A stretch of DNA of 64,000 bases from Meinhardsimonia xiamenensis (GCF_900102905.1 NZ_FNFV01000001.1:713931-777930), one strand, 5' to 3'. Counted from the stretch's first letter, positions 50,507 through 62,790 are shown. Numbers and translations: made by a program. Notes: a model not told the origin generated them from the letters alone.

Positions 50507-50524
50507 CCAGAGGAGTGGGCGGCG

Positions 50525-50803
50525 GTGAGCGAGTGGATCACGCGACAGCTGACGATCGTCAACGAGAAGGGGCTGCACGCCCGCGCCTCGGCCAAGCTGG
50601 TCGAACTGGTCGAGGCCCACGACGCGGAGGCCGAGGTCAGCCGGGACGGCGTCACGGCCTCGGGCGACAGCATCATGGGGTTGCTGATGCTCGCGGCCTC
50701 CCGCGGCTCGGTGATCGAGCTGCGCACGCGCGGGCCGGAGGCCGAAAAGCTTGCCGATGCGATCGAGGCACTGGTGGCCGACCGTTTCGGTGAGGAGATG
50801 TAG
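50525..50803 (+). CDS. ptsH: HPr phosphocarrier protein
   Basis: 92 residues from GTG 50525. Phosphorylatable His18 in NEKGLHARASAKLVE and regulatory Ser49 in SGDSIMGLLML are both present, so it can serve PTS relay and be a target of HprK. It ends the operon with chvI-chvG-hprK-rapZ-manX. Confidence 0.95.
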   Translation: MSEWITRQLTIVNEKGLHARASAKLVELVEAHDAEAEVSRDGVTASGDSIMGLLMLAASRGSVIELRTRGPEAEKLADAIEALVADRFGEEM

Positions 50804-50835
50804 CTTTTGGCGCGCGAACAGCGGGAGAGGCACCG

Positions 50836-52134
50836 ATGGTCGAGGCCCCGGTTGCGCTGTGGGAGGTGACGGCCAGGGAGCGCTGGCCGGACGGAGCCGC
50901 GCTTTGCGGCGAAGCCCGCTGCGACGTGGCGATCGTCGGCGGCGGGTTCACCGGGCTTTCCACCGCGCTCCATTGTGCCGAGAGGGGGATGTCGGCGCAT
51001 GTGCTGGAGGCCGAGCGGGTTGGTCACGGAGCTTCCGGGCGCAACGTGGGGCTGGTGAACGCCGGGCTCTGGCTTGCCCCCGACGCGGTGGAGGCCGCGC
51101 TTGGCCCCGAGCGCGGGCGGCGCCTTGTCGATGAGCTCGGGCAGGCCCCTGCATATGTGATGGGGCTGATCGAGCGTCACGGGATCGATTGCGAGCTTAC
51201 CCGTAGCGGCACGATCCACGCGGCGCATTCACCGCGCGCCCTTGCCGGGCTTGCGGCGCGCGCGGAGGCGTGGCGGCGCCGCGGCGCCCCGGTGGAGCTT
51301 CTTGACAGGGAAGAGGTGGCGCGGCTCGTCGGCGGTGGCGGGTTTCACGGCGGGCTCCTCGACCGGCGGGCCGGCACCATCAACCCCGCGGCCTACGCGC
51401 GGGGGTTGGCGCGGGCGGCGCTCTCGAGGGGGGTGCGGATCAGCGAGCGTTCGCCGGTGCGCGCCATCCTGCGCGCGGGCGGACGATGGCGGCTTGAATG
51501 CGACGCGGGTGCGCTCCTGGCCGAGCGGGTGGTCGTGTGCACCAACGCATATGGCGGGCGCCTGTGGCCGGGGCTGGGGCGGAATCTGACCATAATCCAC
51601 TATTTCAACCTGGCCACGGAGCCGCTGGGCGAGCGCGCCGAGGAGATCCTGCCCGAGGGGCAGGGGCTGTGGGATACCGCGCCCGTCATGTGCTCATTGC
51701 GCAAGGATGCGGCGGGGCGGCTCGTCATCGGCAGCATGGGGCGGTTGCGGGGCGGGTTCGCGGCCGGCGCGGACCGGGCCTTTCACGGACTCTCGCAGCG
51801 TTTTGCGCAGGCGCGACTTGCGCGGCTGTTTCCCCGCCTTGGCCGCCTGCGTTTCGAGGCGGCATGGGACGGGCGCATTGCCATGACGCCCGATCACCTG
51901 CCGCGCATCCATCAGCTGGCCGAAGGGGTGTTTGCCCCGATCGGCTACAACGGCCGCGGCATCACCACGGGCACGGTCTTCGGGCGCGACCTCGCGGCGT
52001 TTCTGGCCGGCGAAGGGGACGATGCGTTGCCGCTCCCGCTGACGCCGCCTGACCGCGATCCGTTCAGGCATATCAAGGCGCCCCTCTTCGAGGCGGTCTT
52101 CCTGGGCAATCAGCTCTGGCAAGGCTGGCGCTGA
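50836..52134 (+). CDS. FAD-dependent oxidoreductase (PuuB-like, DAO family)
   Basis: 432 residues. The FAD site VAIVGGGFTGLSTALHCAERG and GHGASGRNVGLVNAG are typical of gamma-glutamylputrescine oxidase-like flavoproteins. The end ... FAPIGYNGRGITTGTVFGRDLA closes the pocket. It starts 32 bases after ptsH on the same strand, perhaps read through. Amine substrate unknown. Confidence 0.82.
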   Translation: MVEAPVALWEVTARERWPDGAALCGEARCDVAIVGGGFTGLSTALHCAERGMSAHVLEAERVGHGASGRNVGLVNAGLWLAPDAVEAALGPERGRRLVDELGQAPAYVMGLIERHGIDCELTRSGTIHAAHSPRALAGLAARAEAWRRRGAPVELLDREEVARLVGGGGFHGGLLDRRAGTINPAAYARGLARAALSRGVRISERSPVRAILRAGGRWRLECDAGALLAERVVVCTNAYGGRLWPGLGRNLTIIHYFNLATEPLGERAEEILPEGQGLWDTAPVMCSLRKDAAGRLVIGSMGRLRGGFAAGADRAFHGLSQRFAQARLARLFPRLGRLRFEAAWDGRIAMTPDHLPRIHQLAEGVFAPIGYNGRGITTGTVFGRDLAAFLAGEGDDALPLPLTPPDRDPFRHIKAPLFEAVFLGNQLWQGWR

Positions 52135-52149
52135 CCGCGCCTGTCTGCC

Positions 52150-52737
52150 TCAGTTCAGCCCGTTGACAACGCCCCACCACAGGAGCGCCACCAGAGCTGC
52201 CGCCAGGAACGCAAGCGCAAGCGCGACCAGAAGCGCCACGCCATCGCGCTCGATCAGGCCGATGGCGAGGAAGCTCGCGGCAATCGCCGGGGGGATGTTG
52301 CCGACAAAGGGAATGGGCAGGATCATCGTCAGCCCGAGAACGGCGCCGAGAACGCCGGTGATGGCCTGACCCACCGGCCCCTCGGCAATCCCGGGCAGGC
52401 GCGGGCGGAAGAACCGCTCGGCGCGTGAGACCGTGGGGCCGATCCGCTCGGCAATGCGGGCAAGTGCCGCGCGCGGAAGCCGCCGGTCGCGCAGGCGGCG
52501 CGGCAGCCAGAGAGTTTCGCGGCCAGCAAGCAGTTGCAGCGAGATGAGCAGAATCGCCGCGCCGCACGCCGTGGGGATTCCCGGCGGCATCGGCAGCCAG
52601 CAGGGCAGGGCAAAGACAAGCATCGCCGCACCATGCGCCCGCCGACCGAGGACGGCGAGAATCTCGCCGAAGCTTACCGTCTCGCCCTCGCCAACCTCGT
52701 GCAGCGAGGCAACGATTTCCGAAATCCGCTTTTCCAC
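52150..52737 (-). CDS. exoD: ExoD-family membrane protein
   Basis: 195 residues from GTG 52737, which has AAGGAG at a fair distance. An N-terminal soluble helix, then LAVLGRRAHGAAMLVFALPCWLPMPPGIPT and four or so membrane helices with ILPIPFVGNIPPAIA. ExoD affects exopolysaccharide production and alkali tolerance in rhizobia. Downstream of the Ca2+/Na+ exchanger on the same strand. Confidence 0.85.
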   Translation of the reverse strand: MEKRISEIVASLHEVGEGETVSFGEILAVLGRRAHGAAMLVFALPCWLPMPPGIPTACGAAILLISLQLLAGRETLWLPRRLRDRRLPRAALARIAERIGPTVSRAERFFRPRLPGIAEGPVGQAITGVLGAVLGLTMILPIPFVGNIPPAIAASFLAIGLIERDGVALLVALALAFLAAALVALLWWGVVNGLN

Positions 52738-52766
52738 GGCAGAGCTCCTTCGCCGCCCATCATCGC

Positions 52767-53732
52767 TTAAGACGGAGCGCCATTGGTGTAGAGGAATGCG
52801 ACGTAAGCGCCATAGGCAATGAGCATGGTGCCGCCCCACAGCCGCCCGATCGAGGGGCGCAGGGCGAGAAGAAGCGCAAGAAGCACGGCGGAAAGAACGA
52901 GGCCGATGCCGTCGACCCCGGCAAAGCGCGGATCAACCGTGAGGGGCTGTACCGTCGCAGTCAAGCCCGTGATGCCGAGTATTCTGAAGATGCAGCTTCC
53001 GATGACGTTGCCAAGCACGACATCGCCTTGGCGTCTCATCGCGGCGACCACCGTAGCCGCAAGTTCCGGCAAAGACGTCCCGATGGCCACAAGGGAAAGG
53101 CCGATGACTGCCTCCGACACGCCCAGCAATCGGGCAAGGTCCACCGCCCCGTCAACCAGAAGGTCCGCACCCAGCACCAGGCCGACCAGCCCGCCGACGA
53201 CGAACAGAAGCGCGTAGGATGCCCCGCCGGCAGGCAGGGGTTCCACCGCCGCCGCCTCGATCTCGTGCAGCGATGCCTGGCGTTCGCGCCGCTCGAGCCA
53301 GTGGGTGGTGACGAGATAGGCCACCAGCCCGGTCAGCAGCAACGCGCCCTGAACCCGGCCGATGACGTCTTCCCGCAGGAGCGCATACATGAGCAGCGTG
53401 ACGGCTACGAGCGTCATCGACTCGCGCACGGCGCCCCTCATCCAACCCGCAAGCGGCGCAATCACTGCCGCGGTGCCCACGAGAAGAAGCACATTGGCGA
53501 TGTTGCTGCCGACGACCGTTCCGAGCACGATCTCGGGGGTTCCGGCAAGCGCCGCGTCGATCGAAACGATCAGTTCCGGCATCGAGGTGCCGAAACCCAC
53601 CACGACGAGGCCGATGACGAGTTTCGAGACACGCAGCCGACGGGCAAGCGCCACGCTGCCGCGCACGAGCGCCTCGCCGCCAGCATAAAGGAGGGCCAGC
53701 CCGGCGATGACCATGACCGCGTCAATCATCAC
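52767..53732 (-). CDS. Calcium/sodium antiporter (YrbG family)
   Basis: 321 residues with two inverted alpha repeats: VVGFGTSMPELIVSIDAAL..VVGSNIANVLL in the first half and LVAIGTSLPELAATVVAAMRRQGDVVLGNVIGSCIFRILG in the second. About ten membrane helices. These are cation-binding signatures of CaCA exchangers. Two adjacent ATG-region starts are possible. Confidence 0.92.
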   Translation of the reverse strand: MMIDAVMVIAGLALLYAGGEALVRGSVALARRLRVSKLVIGLVVVGFGTSMPELIVSIDAALAGTPEIVLGTVVGSNIANVLLLVGTAAVIAPLAGWMRGAVRESMTLVAVTLLMYALLREDVIGRVQGALLLTGLVAYLVTTHWLERRERQASLHEIEAAAVEPLPAGGASYALLFVVGGLVGLVLGADLLVDGAVDLARLLGVSEAVIGLSLVAIGTSLPELAATVVAAMRRQGDVVLGNVIGSCIFRILGITGLTATVQPLTVDPRFAGVDGIGLVLSAVLLALLLALRPSIGRLWGGTMLIAYGAYVAFLYTNGAPS

Positions 53733-53792
53733 GTTCCTCTCCCTCGTCCGCCCCGGCTCAGCCGCTCGTCGCGATCCCGATCACGCCCGGAG

Positions 53793-54791
53793 TCACACCC
53801 GCCGCACAGGCGCGCGCCCCTGCGAGCCTAGACCCGCCCTGCGTGCGGAAGGGGCGGGGGCGATGAAGGGCATCACCCGCTCGCTCCAGCCCGGCGGCGG
53901 TGGCGTCCCCCACAGGCTCTGCCAGCGCGGGTCGTCGTAATCCCACACGATGGGCGGCGCGTCCGGCCCGGGCGGCCGGGCGCCGGCGCAGACGAGACCG
54001 GTGCGGTGACCATCGGCGTCGAGCAGATAGAGATAGAGCGCGTTCGAGATGCCGTGCCTGCCGGGGCCGTGCTCGATCATTTCGCCATGCCCGGTCGTGG
54101 CCATCAGGTCGAGAAAGTCGAGCACATGCGCCGGAGTCTCCACGCGCCATGAAAGGTGGTGCAGTCCAGCGCCTGCTCCTTCGACAAGGCTCAGCGTCTC
54201 GCCCGTGCCGAAGTTGCCGAGAAGCGCGACGCGAAGACGGCCGGAGTCTTTCTCGCGCACCGCCTCTGACATGAGGAAGCCCAGAGCACCGTAAAACGTC
54301 ACCGCCGCCGCAACGTCCGGGGTCCGCAGGCAGACGCGATCGAGCCAGAGCGGCCGCGCACCGTGGTGCAGCCTGTAGCGCTGGTGCAGGGGCGGCATCG
54401 GCGTCATGCCGCAGTAGAATTCAAGCGGCACACCCCAGGGATCGGCAGCGCGCAGCACCCGCCGAGCCGTCCACGGCCGTTCGATCCATTCCGCGCGAAG
54501 GCCGCGGCCGGTGAACCAGCGATGCGCCCGCTCGAGATCCTCTTCGCGCGCCACCCGGAAGCCAAGCGCCCCGGCCCCCGCTTCCGGCCCTTGGGCGAAG
54601 ATGAGCGAATGGTGGCCACGCTCGTGCAGGGCGCGCAGGTAGAGGTGCCGTTCGTCCTCGGCGCTGATCTGGAGGCCGAAGGTGTCGACATGGAAGGCAC
54701 GGGCGCGGTCGATGTCGGGTGTGAAGCGCTCGACATAGCCAAGGCGGGCAATGCCAAACGGCAGGACGGGGGGCGATTGCTTTTCCGGCAT
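53793..54791 (-). CDS. Extradiol dioxygenase-like (HpaD/VOC family) protein missing two iron ligands
   Basis: 332 residues from ATG 54791 behind GGAGAGGAG. Two VOC modules, closest in style to homoprotocatechuate 2,3-dioxygenase. Where HpaD has WLDHV (His155), this has WLDRVCLRTPDV (Arg152). The second ligand His is kept in GLHHLSW (His212). The Glu of HRIEIYT is Gly265 (HRTGLV). The second-sphere GRHGISNALYLY motif remains. Iron binding and ring cleavage are therefore doubtful, and a binding or altered role is likely. Confidence 0.78.
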   Translation of the reverse strand: MPEKQSPPVLPFGIARLGYVERFTPDIDRARAFHVDTFGLQISAEDERHLYLRALHERGHHSLIFAQGPEAGAGALGFRVAREEDLERAHRWFTGRGLRAEWIERPWTARRVLRAADPWGVPLEFYCGMTPMPPLHQRYRLHHGARPLWLDRVCLRTPDVAAAVTFYGALGFLMSEAVREKDSGRLRVALLGNFGTGETLSLVEGAGAGLHHLSWRVETPAHVLDFLDLMATTGHGEMIEHGPGRHGISNALYLYLLDADGHRTGLVCAGARPPGPDAPPIVWDYDDPRWQSLWGTPPPPGWSERVMPFIAPAPSARRAGLGSQGRAPVRRV

Positions 54792-54881
54792 TCTCCTCTC
54801 CCTTGCGCGTCTTTCGCGCGCGACCGGCGCAGAGCACCAGCGGCACGCCGTGCCCACCGCTTGGCACTCTTTCGCCTCGGG

Positions 54882-55757
54882 TCATCGCGTGGGTTTGGGC
54901 ACCTCGCCGCGGTAGTCGTAAAAGCCGCGCTGCGTCTTTCGGCCAAGCCAGCCTGCCTCGACATATTTCACGAGGAGCGGGCAGGGGCGGTACTTGGTGT
55001 CGGCCAGGCCTTCATGCAGCACGTTCATGATCGCAAGGCAGGTGTCGAGCCCGATGAAATCGGCAAGCTCCAGAGGCCCCATCGGATGGTTGGTGCCAAG
55101 TTTCATCGCCTTGTCGATCGACTCGACGTTCCCCACCCCCTCATAGAGCGTGTAGACCGCCTCGTTGATCATCGGCATCAGGATGCGATTGACGATGAAG
55201 GCGGGGAAGTCCTCTGATGACGCGGCCGTCTTGCCGAGACTCTCGACCACCTTGAGCATGGTCTGATAGGTCTCGTCATCGGTGGCGATGCCGCGGATGA
55301 GCTCGACGAGCTGCATCACCGGAACCGGGTTCATGAAGTGCAGCCCCATGAACTTCTCGGGCCGGTCGGTGCGGCTTGCAAGCCGCGTGATCGAAATCGA
55401 GGAGGTGTTGGTGGTCAGGATCGTGTGCGGCTTCAGATGCGGCACCAGATCCTCGAAGATCGCCTGCTTCACCGTCTCCCGCTCGGTGGCCGACTCGACG
55501 ATCAGGTCGCAGGCGCCGAGCTCGGCCAGCGTCATCGTCGTGCGGATGCGCCCGAGCGCGGCCTTCATGTCTTCCTCGGTAATCTTGCCTCGCGCCACCT
55601 GCCGGCCCATGTTGGTCTCAATGGTGGCGAGGGCCCGATCAAGCGCTTCGCGGCTGATGTCGTGAAGCAGCACGTCATAGCCGGCCAGCGCGAAGACATG
55701 GGCGATGCCGTTGCCCATCTGACCGGCGCCGACAACTCCGACGCTGTGGATTTCCAT
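54882..55757 (-). CDS. 3-hydroxybutyryl-CoA dehydrogenase
   Basis: 291 residues, standard length. NAD-binding [24 protein letters not shown], then catalytic His region [18 protein letters not shown] and the C-terminal domain with [18 protein letters not shown]. Oxidises 3-hydroxybutyryl-CoA to acetoacetyl-CoA in butanoate/PHB-related and fatty acid metabolism. The etfBA pair nearby suits a beta-oxidation context. Confidence 0.94.
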   Translation of the reverse strand: MEIHSVGVVGAGQMGNGIAHVFALAGYDVLLHDISREALDRALATIETNMGRQVARGKITEEDMKAALGRIRTTMTLAELGACDLIVESATERETVKQAIFEDLVPHLKPHTILTTNTSSISITRLASRTDRPEKFMGLHFMNPVPVMQLVELIRGIATDDETYQTMLKVVESLGKTAASSEDFPAFIVNRILMPMINEAVYTLYEGVGNVESIDKAMKLGTNHPMGPLELADFIGLDTCLAIMNVLHEGLADTKYRPCPLLVKYVEAGWLGRKTQRGFYDYRGEVPKPTR

Positions 55758-55971
55758 GGCCTGTCCGTTCCGCTCCTTGTGTGCCCGGGCAGCATAGGCG
55801 CGCGCGCGCCTCGCGCAACCGCAATGTGGCGCGGCGCAATCCGGGTCTGACCGTTTCGCCGGACGCCGGCAAGGCGGGGCGGGAAATCCGGAAAATTGCT
55901 GCTCTTAGGCAAGTCTCAACCAGCGCGGGTCATGCTGTCTCTTGGGTGTGAGACAAACGTGGGGTGGCGCG

Positions 55972-56817
55972 ATGCACGTCGCAGGCACGGCCCGGCTGGG
56001 GCCGGACTACCAGCCTTGTCAGTATGGCCGTTCGAAGGTGAGCTTCCGGGGGCCGCGCGTTGAACCCGAGGGACGCTATTTGGTGTATCTTGGGGGCAAC
56101 GAAACATTCGGCAGGTTCATCGAGGAGCCTTTTCCCGTTCTGGTGTCCCGGGCGGTGGGGCTCCCGGCGATCAACCTTGGCTGCGTCAATGCGGGCCTCG
56201 ACCTCTACGTCAAGGATTCGAGCCTGCTCGAGATCATCGCCCGGGCCGAGACGGTGGTGATCCAGATCATGGGCGCACAGAACATGTCGAACCGCTTTTA
56301 CGCGGTGCATCCGCGCCGCAATGACAGGTTCCTGCGCGCCTCGATGACGCTGAAGGCGCTGTATCCGGAGGTGGACTTCACCGAATACCACTTCACGCGT
56401 CACCTGTTGATGGCATTGCGTGCGCAATCGCCGCGCTGCTTCGATCTTGTGGTCGAGGAGTTGCGGGCGGCCTGGGTGGCGCGGATGCGCGGCCTGATCG
56501 AACAGGTCACGGGACGGGCGATCCTGCTGTGGCTGTCCGACCGCGCGCCCGAAGACGATGCCGAAGAACTCACTCCGGGCGGCGAGCCGCTTCTGGTGAA
56601 TCGCGAAATGCTGAACGCCCTGGCGGACACCGGTGCGCAACTGGTCGAACATGTCGCCAGCCCTGCGGAAATCGCCTCGGGGCGCGAGGCGATGGTGTTC
56701 TCGGAAATCGAGCAGGCCGTGGCACGCGAGATGCTCGGCCCGCGGGTGCATGCCGACGTGGCCGCCCGCCTCGTGCCCTTCTTCGCCCCGAGGGATGAAT
56801 TGAAAAGGCCCGCCTGA
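55972..56817 (+). CDS. DUF6473 family protein
   Basis: 281 residues from ATG 55972; in-frame TTG/GTG further up are less likely. The N-terminal LGPDYQPCQYGRSKVSFRGPRV and YLGGNETFGRFIEEPFPVLV, with INLGCVNAGLDLYV, fit the DUF6473 domain of Rhodobacterales, which resembles polysaccharide-related proteins. Function unknown. The stop codon lies in the loop of a terminator hairpin shared with the convergent etfA. Confidence 0.78.
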   Translation: MHVAGTARLGPDYQPCQYGRSKVSFRGPRVEPEGRYLVYLGGNETFGRFIEEPFPVLVSRAVGLPAINLGCVNAGLDLYVKDSSLLEIIARAETVVIQIMGAQNMSNRFYAVHPRRNDRFLRASMTLKALYPEVDFTEYHFTRHLLMALRAQSPRCFDLVVEELRAAWVARMRGLIEQVTGRAILLWLSDRAPEDDAEELTPGGEPLLVNREMLNALADTGAQLVEHVASPAEIASGREAMVFSEIEQAVAREMLGPRVHADVAARLVPFFAPRDELKRPA

Positions 56818-56829
56818 TCGGCGGGCCTT
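56805..56829. terminator. Bidirectional terminator hairpin overlapping a stop codon
   Basis: A perfect 10-bp stem AAGGCCCGCC/GGCGGGCCTT with 5-base loop. The TGA of the upstream plus-strand gene is in the loop (56815-56817). On the minus strand the stem is followed by TTTTCAA, suiting termination of etfBA, 27 bases after its stop. Confidence 0.8.
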
Positions 56830-56855
56830 CGCGATCGATCACGCCGCGGCCTGCG

Positions 56856-57797
56856 TCAGGCGTTCTTCTCCGGCAGCTTCTCGATGAGCTCGGGAACCGC
56901 CTGGAAGAGGTCGGCGACAAGCCCGTAGTCGGCCACCTGGAAGATCGGCGCCTCCTCGTCCTTGTTGATGGCGACGATGATCTTGGAGTCCTTCATGCCG
57001 GCCAGGTGCTGGATCGCCCCGGAGATGCCGACCGCGATGTAGAGCTCGGGCGCAACCACCTTGCCCGTCTGGCCCACCTGCCAGTCGTTGGGGGCATAGC
57101 CCGAGTCCACCGCCGCGCGCGAGGCGCCGACGGCCGCGCCGAGCTTGTCGGCGAGTTGCTCGATGAGCCTGAAGTTCTCCTCCGAGCCGACGCCGCGGCC
57201 GCCCGAGACCACGATCCTCGCCGAGGTCAGTTCGGGCCGGTCGCTTTCGGCCACCTTGTCCTCGACCCACTCCGACAGCCCCGGATCGGCGGGCACGGCC
57301 ACGGTCTCGACGGGGGCAGGCGGCTGTTCTCCGGCCGGATCGAAGGCCGTGGTGCGAATCGACAGCACCTTCTTGGCATCCTTCGAGCGCACCGTCTGGA
57401 TGGCGTTGCCGGCATAGATCGGGCGCTTGAAGGTGTCGGCGTCAACGATTTCGATGACATCGGAGATGACCATCACGTCAAGAAGGGCTGCCACCCGCGG
57501 CAGCACGTTCTTGGCGTCGGTGGTGGCGGGTGCGACGATGTGATCGTATTCGCCCGCGAGCGAGACGATCAGGTTGGCCGTGGGCTCCGCAAGCCGGTGG
57601 CCAAGCGAGGGATCCTCGGCCAGGAGCACCTTTTTCACCCCGGCGATCTTCGCCGCCTCCGATGCGGCATCGGCCGCCTTCGCGCCGGCGGCGAGAACCG
57701 TCACCTCGCCCAGCTTCGACGCCGCCGTGACGGTGCGCGCGGTGGCATCGTGGTTGAGCTCACCGCCGGTGATTTCGGCAAGAACGAGAACCGCCAT
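56856..57797 (-). CDS. etfA: Electron transfer flavoprotein subunit alpha
   Basis: 313 residues. The C-terminal FAD site is seen in [50 protein letters not shown]. EtfA and EtfB pass electrons from acyl-CoA dehydrogenases to ETF:quinone oxidoreductase. The start overlaps the etfB stop (TGATG); the transcript ends at the hairpin at 56805. Confidence 0.97.
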   Translation of the reverse strand: MAVLVLAEITGGELNHDATARTVTAASKLGEVTVLAAGAKAADAASEAAKIAGVKKVLLAEDPSLGHRLAEPTANLIVSLAGEYDHIVAPATTDAKNVLPRVAALLDVMVISDVIEIVDADTFKRPIYAGNAIQTVRSKDAKKVLSIRTTAFDPAGEQPPAPVETVAVPADPGLSEWVEDKVAESDRPELTSARIVVSGGRGVGSEENFRLIEQLADKLGAAVGASRAAVDSGYAPNDWQVGQTGKVVAPELYIAVGISGAIQHLAGMKDSKIIVAINKDEEAPIFQVADYGLVADLFQAVPELIEKLPEKNA

Positions 57798-58555
57798 CAG
57801 ATCACCCCCGCTTCCTTGAGTTTCGAGACGAGCTCATCAACCGAGCCCACGATCTGCCCGGCCTGGCGCGCGGGCGGCTCTTCGGTGGCCAGCACCTCGA
57901 GGCGCGGCGTCACGTCAACGCCGTAATCGGCGGGCGTCTTCTCCTCGAGAGGTTTCTTCTTGGCCTTCATGATGTTGGGCAGCGACGCGTAGCGCGGCTC
58001 GTTGAGGCGCAGATCAACCGTTACCACCGCAGGCAGCTTGACGCGGATGGTCTGCAGCCCGCCATCGACCTCGCGGGTGACAAGCGCGGTGCCATCGTCG
58101 ATCTCGATCTTCGAGGCGAAGGTCGCCTGCGGCCAGCCCAGAAGCGCGGCCAGCATCTGGCCGGTGGCGTTCATGTCGTTGTCGATGGCCTGCTTGCCGG
58201 CGAGCACGAGGCCGGGCTTTTCCTCCTCGACCACGCCCTTGAGGATCTTGGCCACGGCGAGCGGCTCGATGTCCTGATGCACGTCATCGGCGGCGACGAC
58301 GAGGATCGCGCGGTCGGCACCCATGGCGAGCGCGGTGCGCAGGGTCTCCTGCGCCTGCTTCACGCCGATGGAGACCACCACGACCTCATCGGCCTTGCCG
58401 GCTTCCTTCAGGCGGATCGCCTCTTCCACCGCGATCTCGTCGAAGGGGTTCATCGACATCTTGACGTTGGCGAGATCGACACCCGATCCGTCCGGCTTGA
58501 CCCGGACCTTCACGTTGTAGTCGATCACGCGCTTGACGGGCACCAGCACCTTCAT
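57797..58555 (-). CDS. etfB: Electron transfer flavoprotein subunit beta
   Basis: 252 residues from ATG 58555, starting [19 protein letters not shown], the family N-terminus. The AMP-binding region ...[30 protein letters not shown] and [22 protein letters not shown] is intact. First gene of etfBA. Confidence 0.97.
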   Translation of the reverse strand: MKVLVPVKRVIDYNVKVRVKPDGSGVDLANVKMSMNPFDEIAVEEAIRLKEAGKADEVVVVSIGVKQAQETLRTALAMGADRAILVVAADDVHQDIEPLAVAKILKGVVEEEKPGLVLAGKQAIDNDMNATGQMLAALLGWPQATFASKIEIDDGTALVTREVDGGLQTIRVKLPAVVTVDLRLNEPRYASLPNIMKAKKKPLEEKTPADYGVDVTPRLEVLATEEPPARQAGQIVGSVDELVSKLKEAGVI

Positions 58556-58700
58556 TCGCGTCTCTCCCTCTGACCTCGGGCCCGGAGGCCCGCTCATCCT
58601 CGCCGCTCAATAGCGGCTCGCGCCCGACCCTAACAGGGCAAAATCGACGGGAAAAGGGCTTGCGACGTCGCGTTATCGCCAACAGCCTCCGGTTGGCCGT

Positions 58701-59273
58701 TCATCGGTTGGCGCCGGGCACCCACAGAACGTCGTCCCGGCCGTTGTCGTTGGCGACGCGGGCGGCAACGAACAGCCAGTCGGAGAGCCGGTTGAGATAT
58801 CGTATCGCCTCGGCGTTCACGGCTTCGTGGCGCGCCAGCGCGACAGCCAGCCTCTCGGCACGGCGGGCGACGGTGCGGGCGAGGTGCAGATGCGCCGCCA
58901 GCGCGTTCCCACCCGGCAGGATGAAACTGCGCAGGGGCTCGAGCCCGGCATTCATGGTGTCGATTTCGGCTTCAAGGCGTTCGACCTGCGCGGCGATGAT
59001 CCGCAAGGGCGGGTGTTCGGCCTCGGCCTCGCCCTCCGCAAGGGGGCGGCACAGATCGGCGCCGAGATCGAAAAGGTCGTTCTGGATGCGGGAGAGCGCG
59101 CTGTCCATCTCGCCGGTGGCGTGCAAGCGCGCGAGGCCCACCGTGGAGTTGAGCTCGTCGACGGTGCCATAGGCGTCAACGCGTGCGTCAGCCTTCGAGA
59201 CGCGCGCCCCGTTGCCGAGCGCGGTGTCTCCGGCATCGCCGGTGCGGGTGTAGATGCGATTGAGCACGACCAT
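58701..59273 (-). CDS. Cob(I)yrinic acid a,c-diamide adenosyltransferase, PduO type
   Basis: 190 residues. N-terminal RIYTRTGDAGDTALGNG (ATP site) and VDELNSTVGLARLH, then FILPGGNALAAHLHLARTVARRAER and YLNRLSDWLFVAARVAN, all PduO-type signatures. It makes adenosylcobalamin for B12-dependent enzymes. Co-transcribed with the twin-helix gene upstream. Confidence 0.95.
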   Translation of the reverse strand: MVVLNRIYTRTGDAGDTALGNGARVSKADARVDAYGTVDELNSTVGLARLHATGEMDSALSRIQNDLFDLGADLCRPLAEGEAEAEHPPLRIIAAQVERLEAEIDTMNAGLEPLRSFILPGGNALAAHLHLARTVARRAERLAVALARHEAVNAEAIRYLNRLSDWLFVAARVANDNGRDDVLWVPGANR

Positions 59274-59276
59274 GGT

Positions 59277-59477
59277 TCAGCCTGCGCGATACCAGACGAA
59301 GAAGACGATGAGCGCAATGGCCACCGCCTGCGCGCCGACACGCCAGCGCATGATCCGGTTGGCGTGCTTGCGGTTGAACTCTCCGCCGCGCGCGAAGCCG
59401 AGGACGCCGACCATCAGAATGACCAGCACCGCGAGCATGGCGACGGCGACGACAATGAAAAGCGGATCGCTGAGCAT
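59277..59477 (-). CDS. Twin transmembrane (HIG1-like) small protein
   Basis: 66 residues from ATG 59477, with AAGGGAG eight bases upstream. Two helices (about 5-26 and 45-63) flank the loop FARGGEFNRKHANRIMRWRV, the twin-transmembrane/HIG1-type pattern of alphaproteobacteria. Three bases before the adenosyltransferase gene. Function not established. Confidence 0.8.
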   Translation of the reverse strand: MLSDPLFIVVAVAMLAVLVILMVGVLGFARGGEFNRKHANRIMRWRVGAQAVAIALIVFFVWYRAG

Positions 59478-59594
59478 GGGCGGGCTCCCTTGAAGTCTTG
59501 GCCTCGACATAGGGCGTGGGGGGCGAAAAGCGAAGGCCGAAAGGCGTCGTTCGGCTCGCCGCCGCCCGCGACGACTTGCCTCGGCCGCGACTCC

Positions 59595-60422
59595 TCATCC
59601 GCTGCGCGTCAGGATCGCATCGCGCAGCCGGGTTGACAGAAGCCGCCGCATGGCCTCGGCCAGATGCGTGGGCGTGGTCACGCGGTAGCGCGGGCGCGGC
59701 CGTGGCGACTCGAGCGCGTGGATGAGACGGCGAGTCACGGCCGCGGGCGGCAGCTCGAAACGGTCGGGTCCGTGATCCTCGTAAAGCCGGGCGCGGAGCC
59801 GCGCGTACTCCTCGCGGCGCGCCGACTGCTCCCAGTCGATCCAGCGCTCGAAATGGGGGATGGCGTTCTGCCGGATGCGGGTGGTGATCGGGCCTGGCTC
59901 GATCAGCACAACGTCAATGCCGGTGCCCCGCATCTCCAGCCGGAGAACATCGGTGAGCCCCTCGAGCGCGTGCTTGGTGGCGACATAGGCACCCCGCCAT
60001 CGCGCCGGCGTGAAGCCCAGCACCGAGGAGTTCATCACGATCCGCCCTGCGCCCTGCGCCCGCATCACCGGGATCACCCGGCGGGTGAGCTCGTGCAGGC
60101 CGAAGAGGTTGGTCTCGAAGATCGCGCGCAGGCCCTCCGTCGGCAGATCCTCGACCGCTCCGGGCAGCGCGAAGGCGGCGTTGTTGAAGAGCGCATCGAG
60201 CCGCCCGCCGGTCGCGGCAAGCACCTCATCGAGCGCGCGCCCGATGCTTGCGGGGTCATCCACGTCAAGCCGCGGAGCGGAAAGCCCCATCGAGCGCAGC
60301 TCCTCGCAGTCGGCCTCCTTGCGGCAAGCGGCAAAGACCTGCCATCCGCGCGCCTTGAGCGTCATTGCCGCATCGCGCCCGATGCCTGACGAACAGCCTG
60401 TGATCAGGATCGAGCGTGCCAT
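59595..60422 (-). CDS. Short-chain dehydrogenase/reductase
   Basis: 275 residues from one of two adjacent ATGs (60422 or 60425). NAD(P) site [16 protein letters not shown] motif [10 protein letters not shown], active-site Ser in MNSSVLG and YxxxK in AYVATKHAL. Classical SDR with unknown substrate. Divergent from parC across 46 bases. Confidence 0.9.
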   Translation of the reverse strand: MARSILITGCSSGIGRDAAMTLKARGWQVFAACRKEADCEELRSMGLSAPRLDVDDPASIGRALDEVLAATGGRLDALFNNAAFALPGAVEDLPTEGLRAIFETNLFGLHELTRRVIPVMRAQGAGRIVMNSSVLGFTPARWRGAYVATKHALEGLTDVLRLEMRGTGIDVVLIEPGPITTRIRQNAIPHFERWIDWEQSARREEYARLRARLYEDHGPDRFELPPAAVTRRLIHALESPRPRPRYRVTTPTHLAEAMRRLLSTRLRDAILTRSG

Positions 60423-60471
60423 CATTTCCTCGTGCTTTACCCCGGCCCGGCCCGGCGCTATCACCAGAGCA

Positions 60472-62778
<2,307 letters not shown>

Positions 62779-62790
<12 letters not shown>

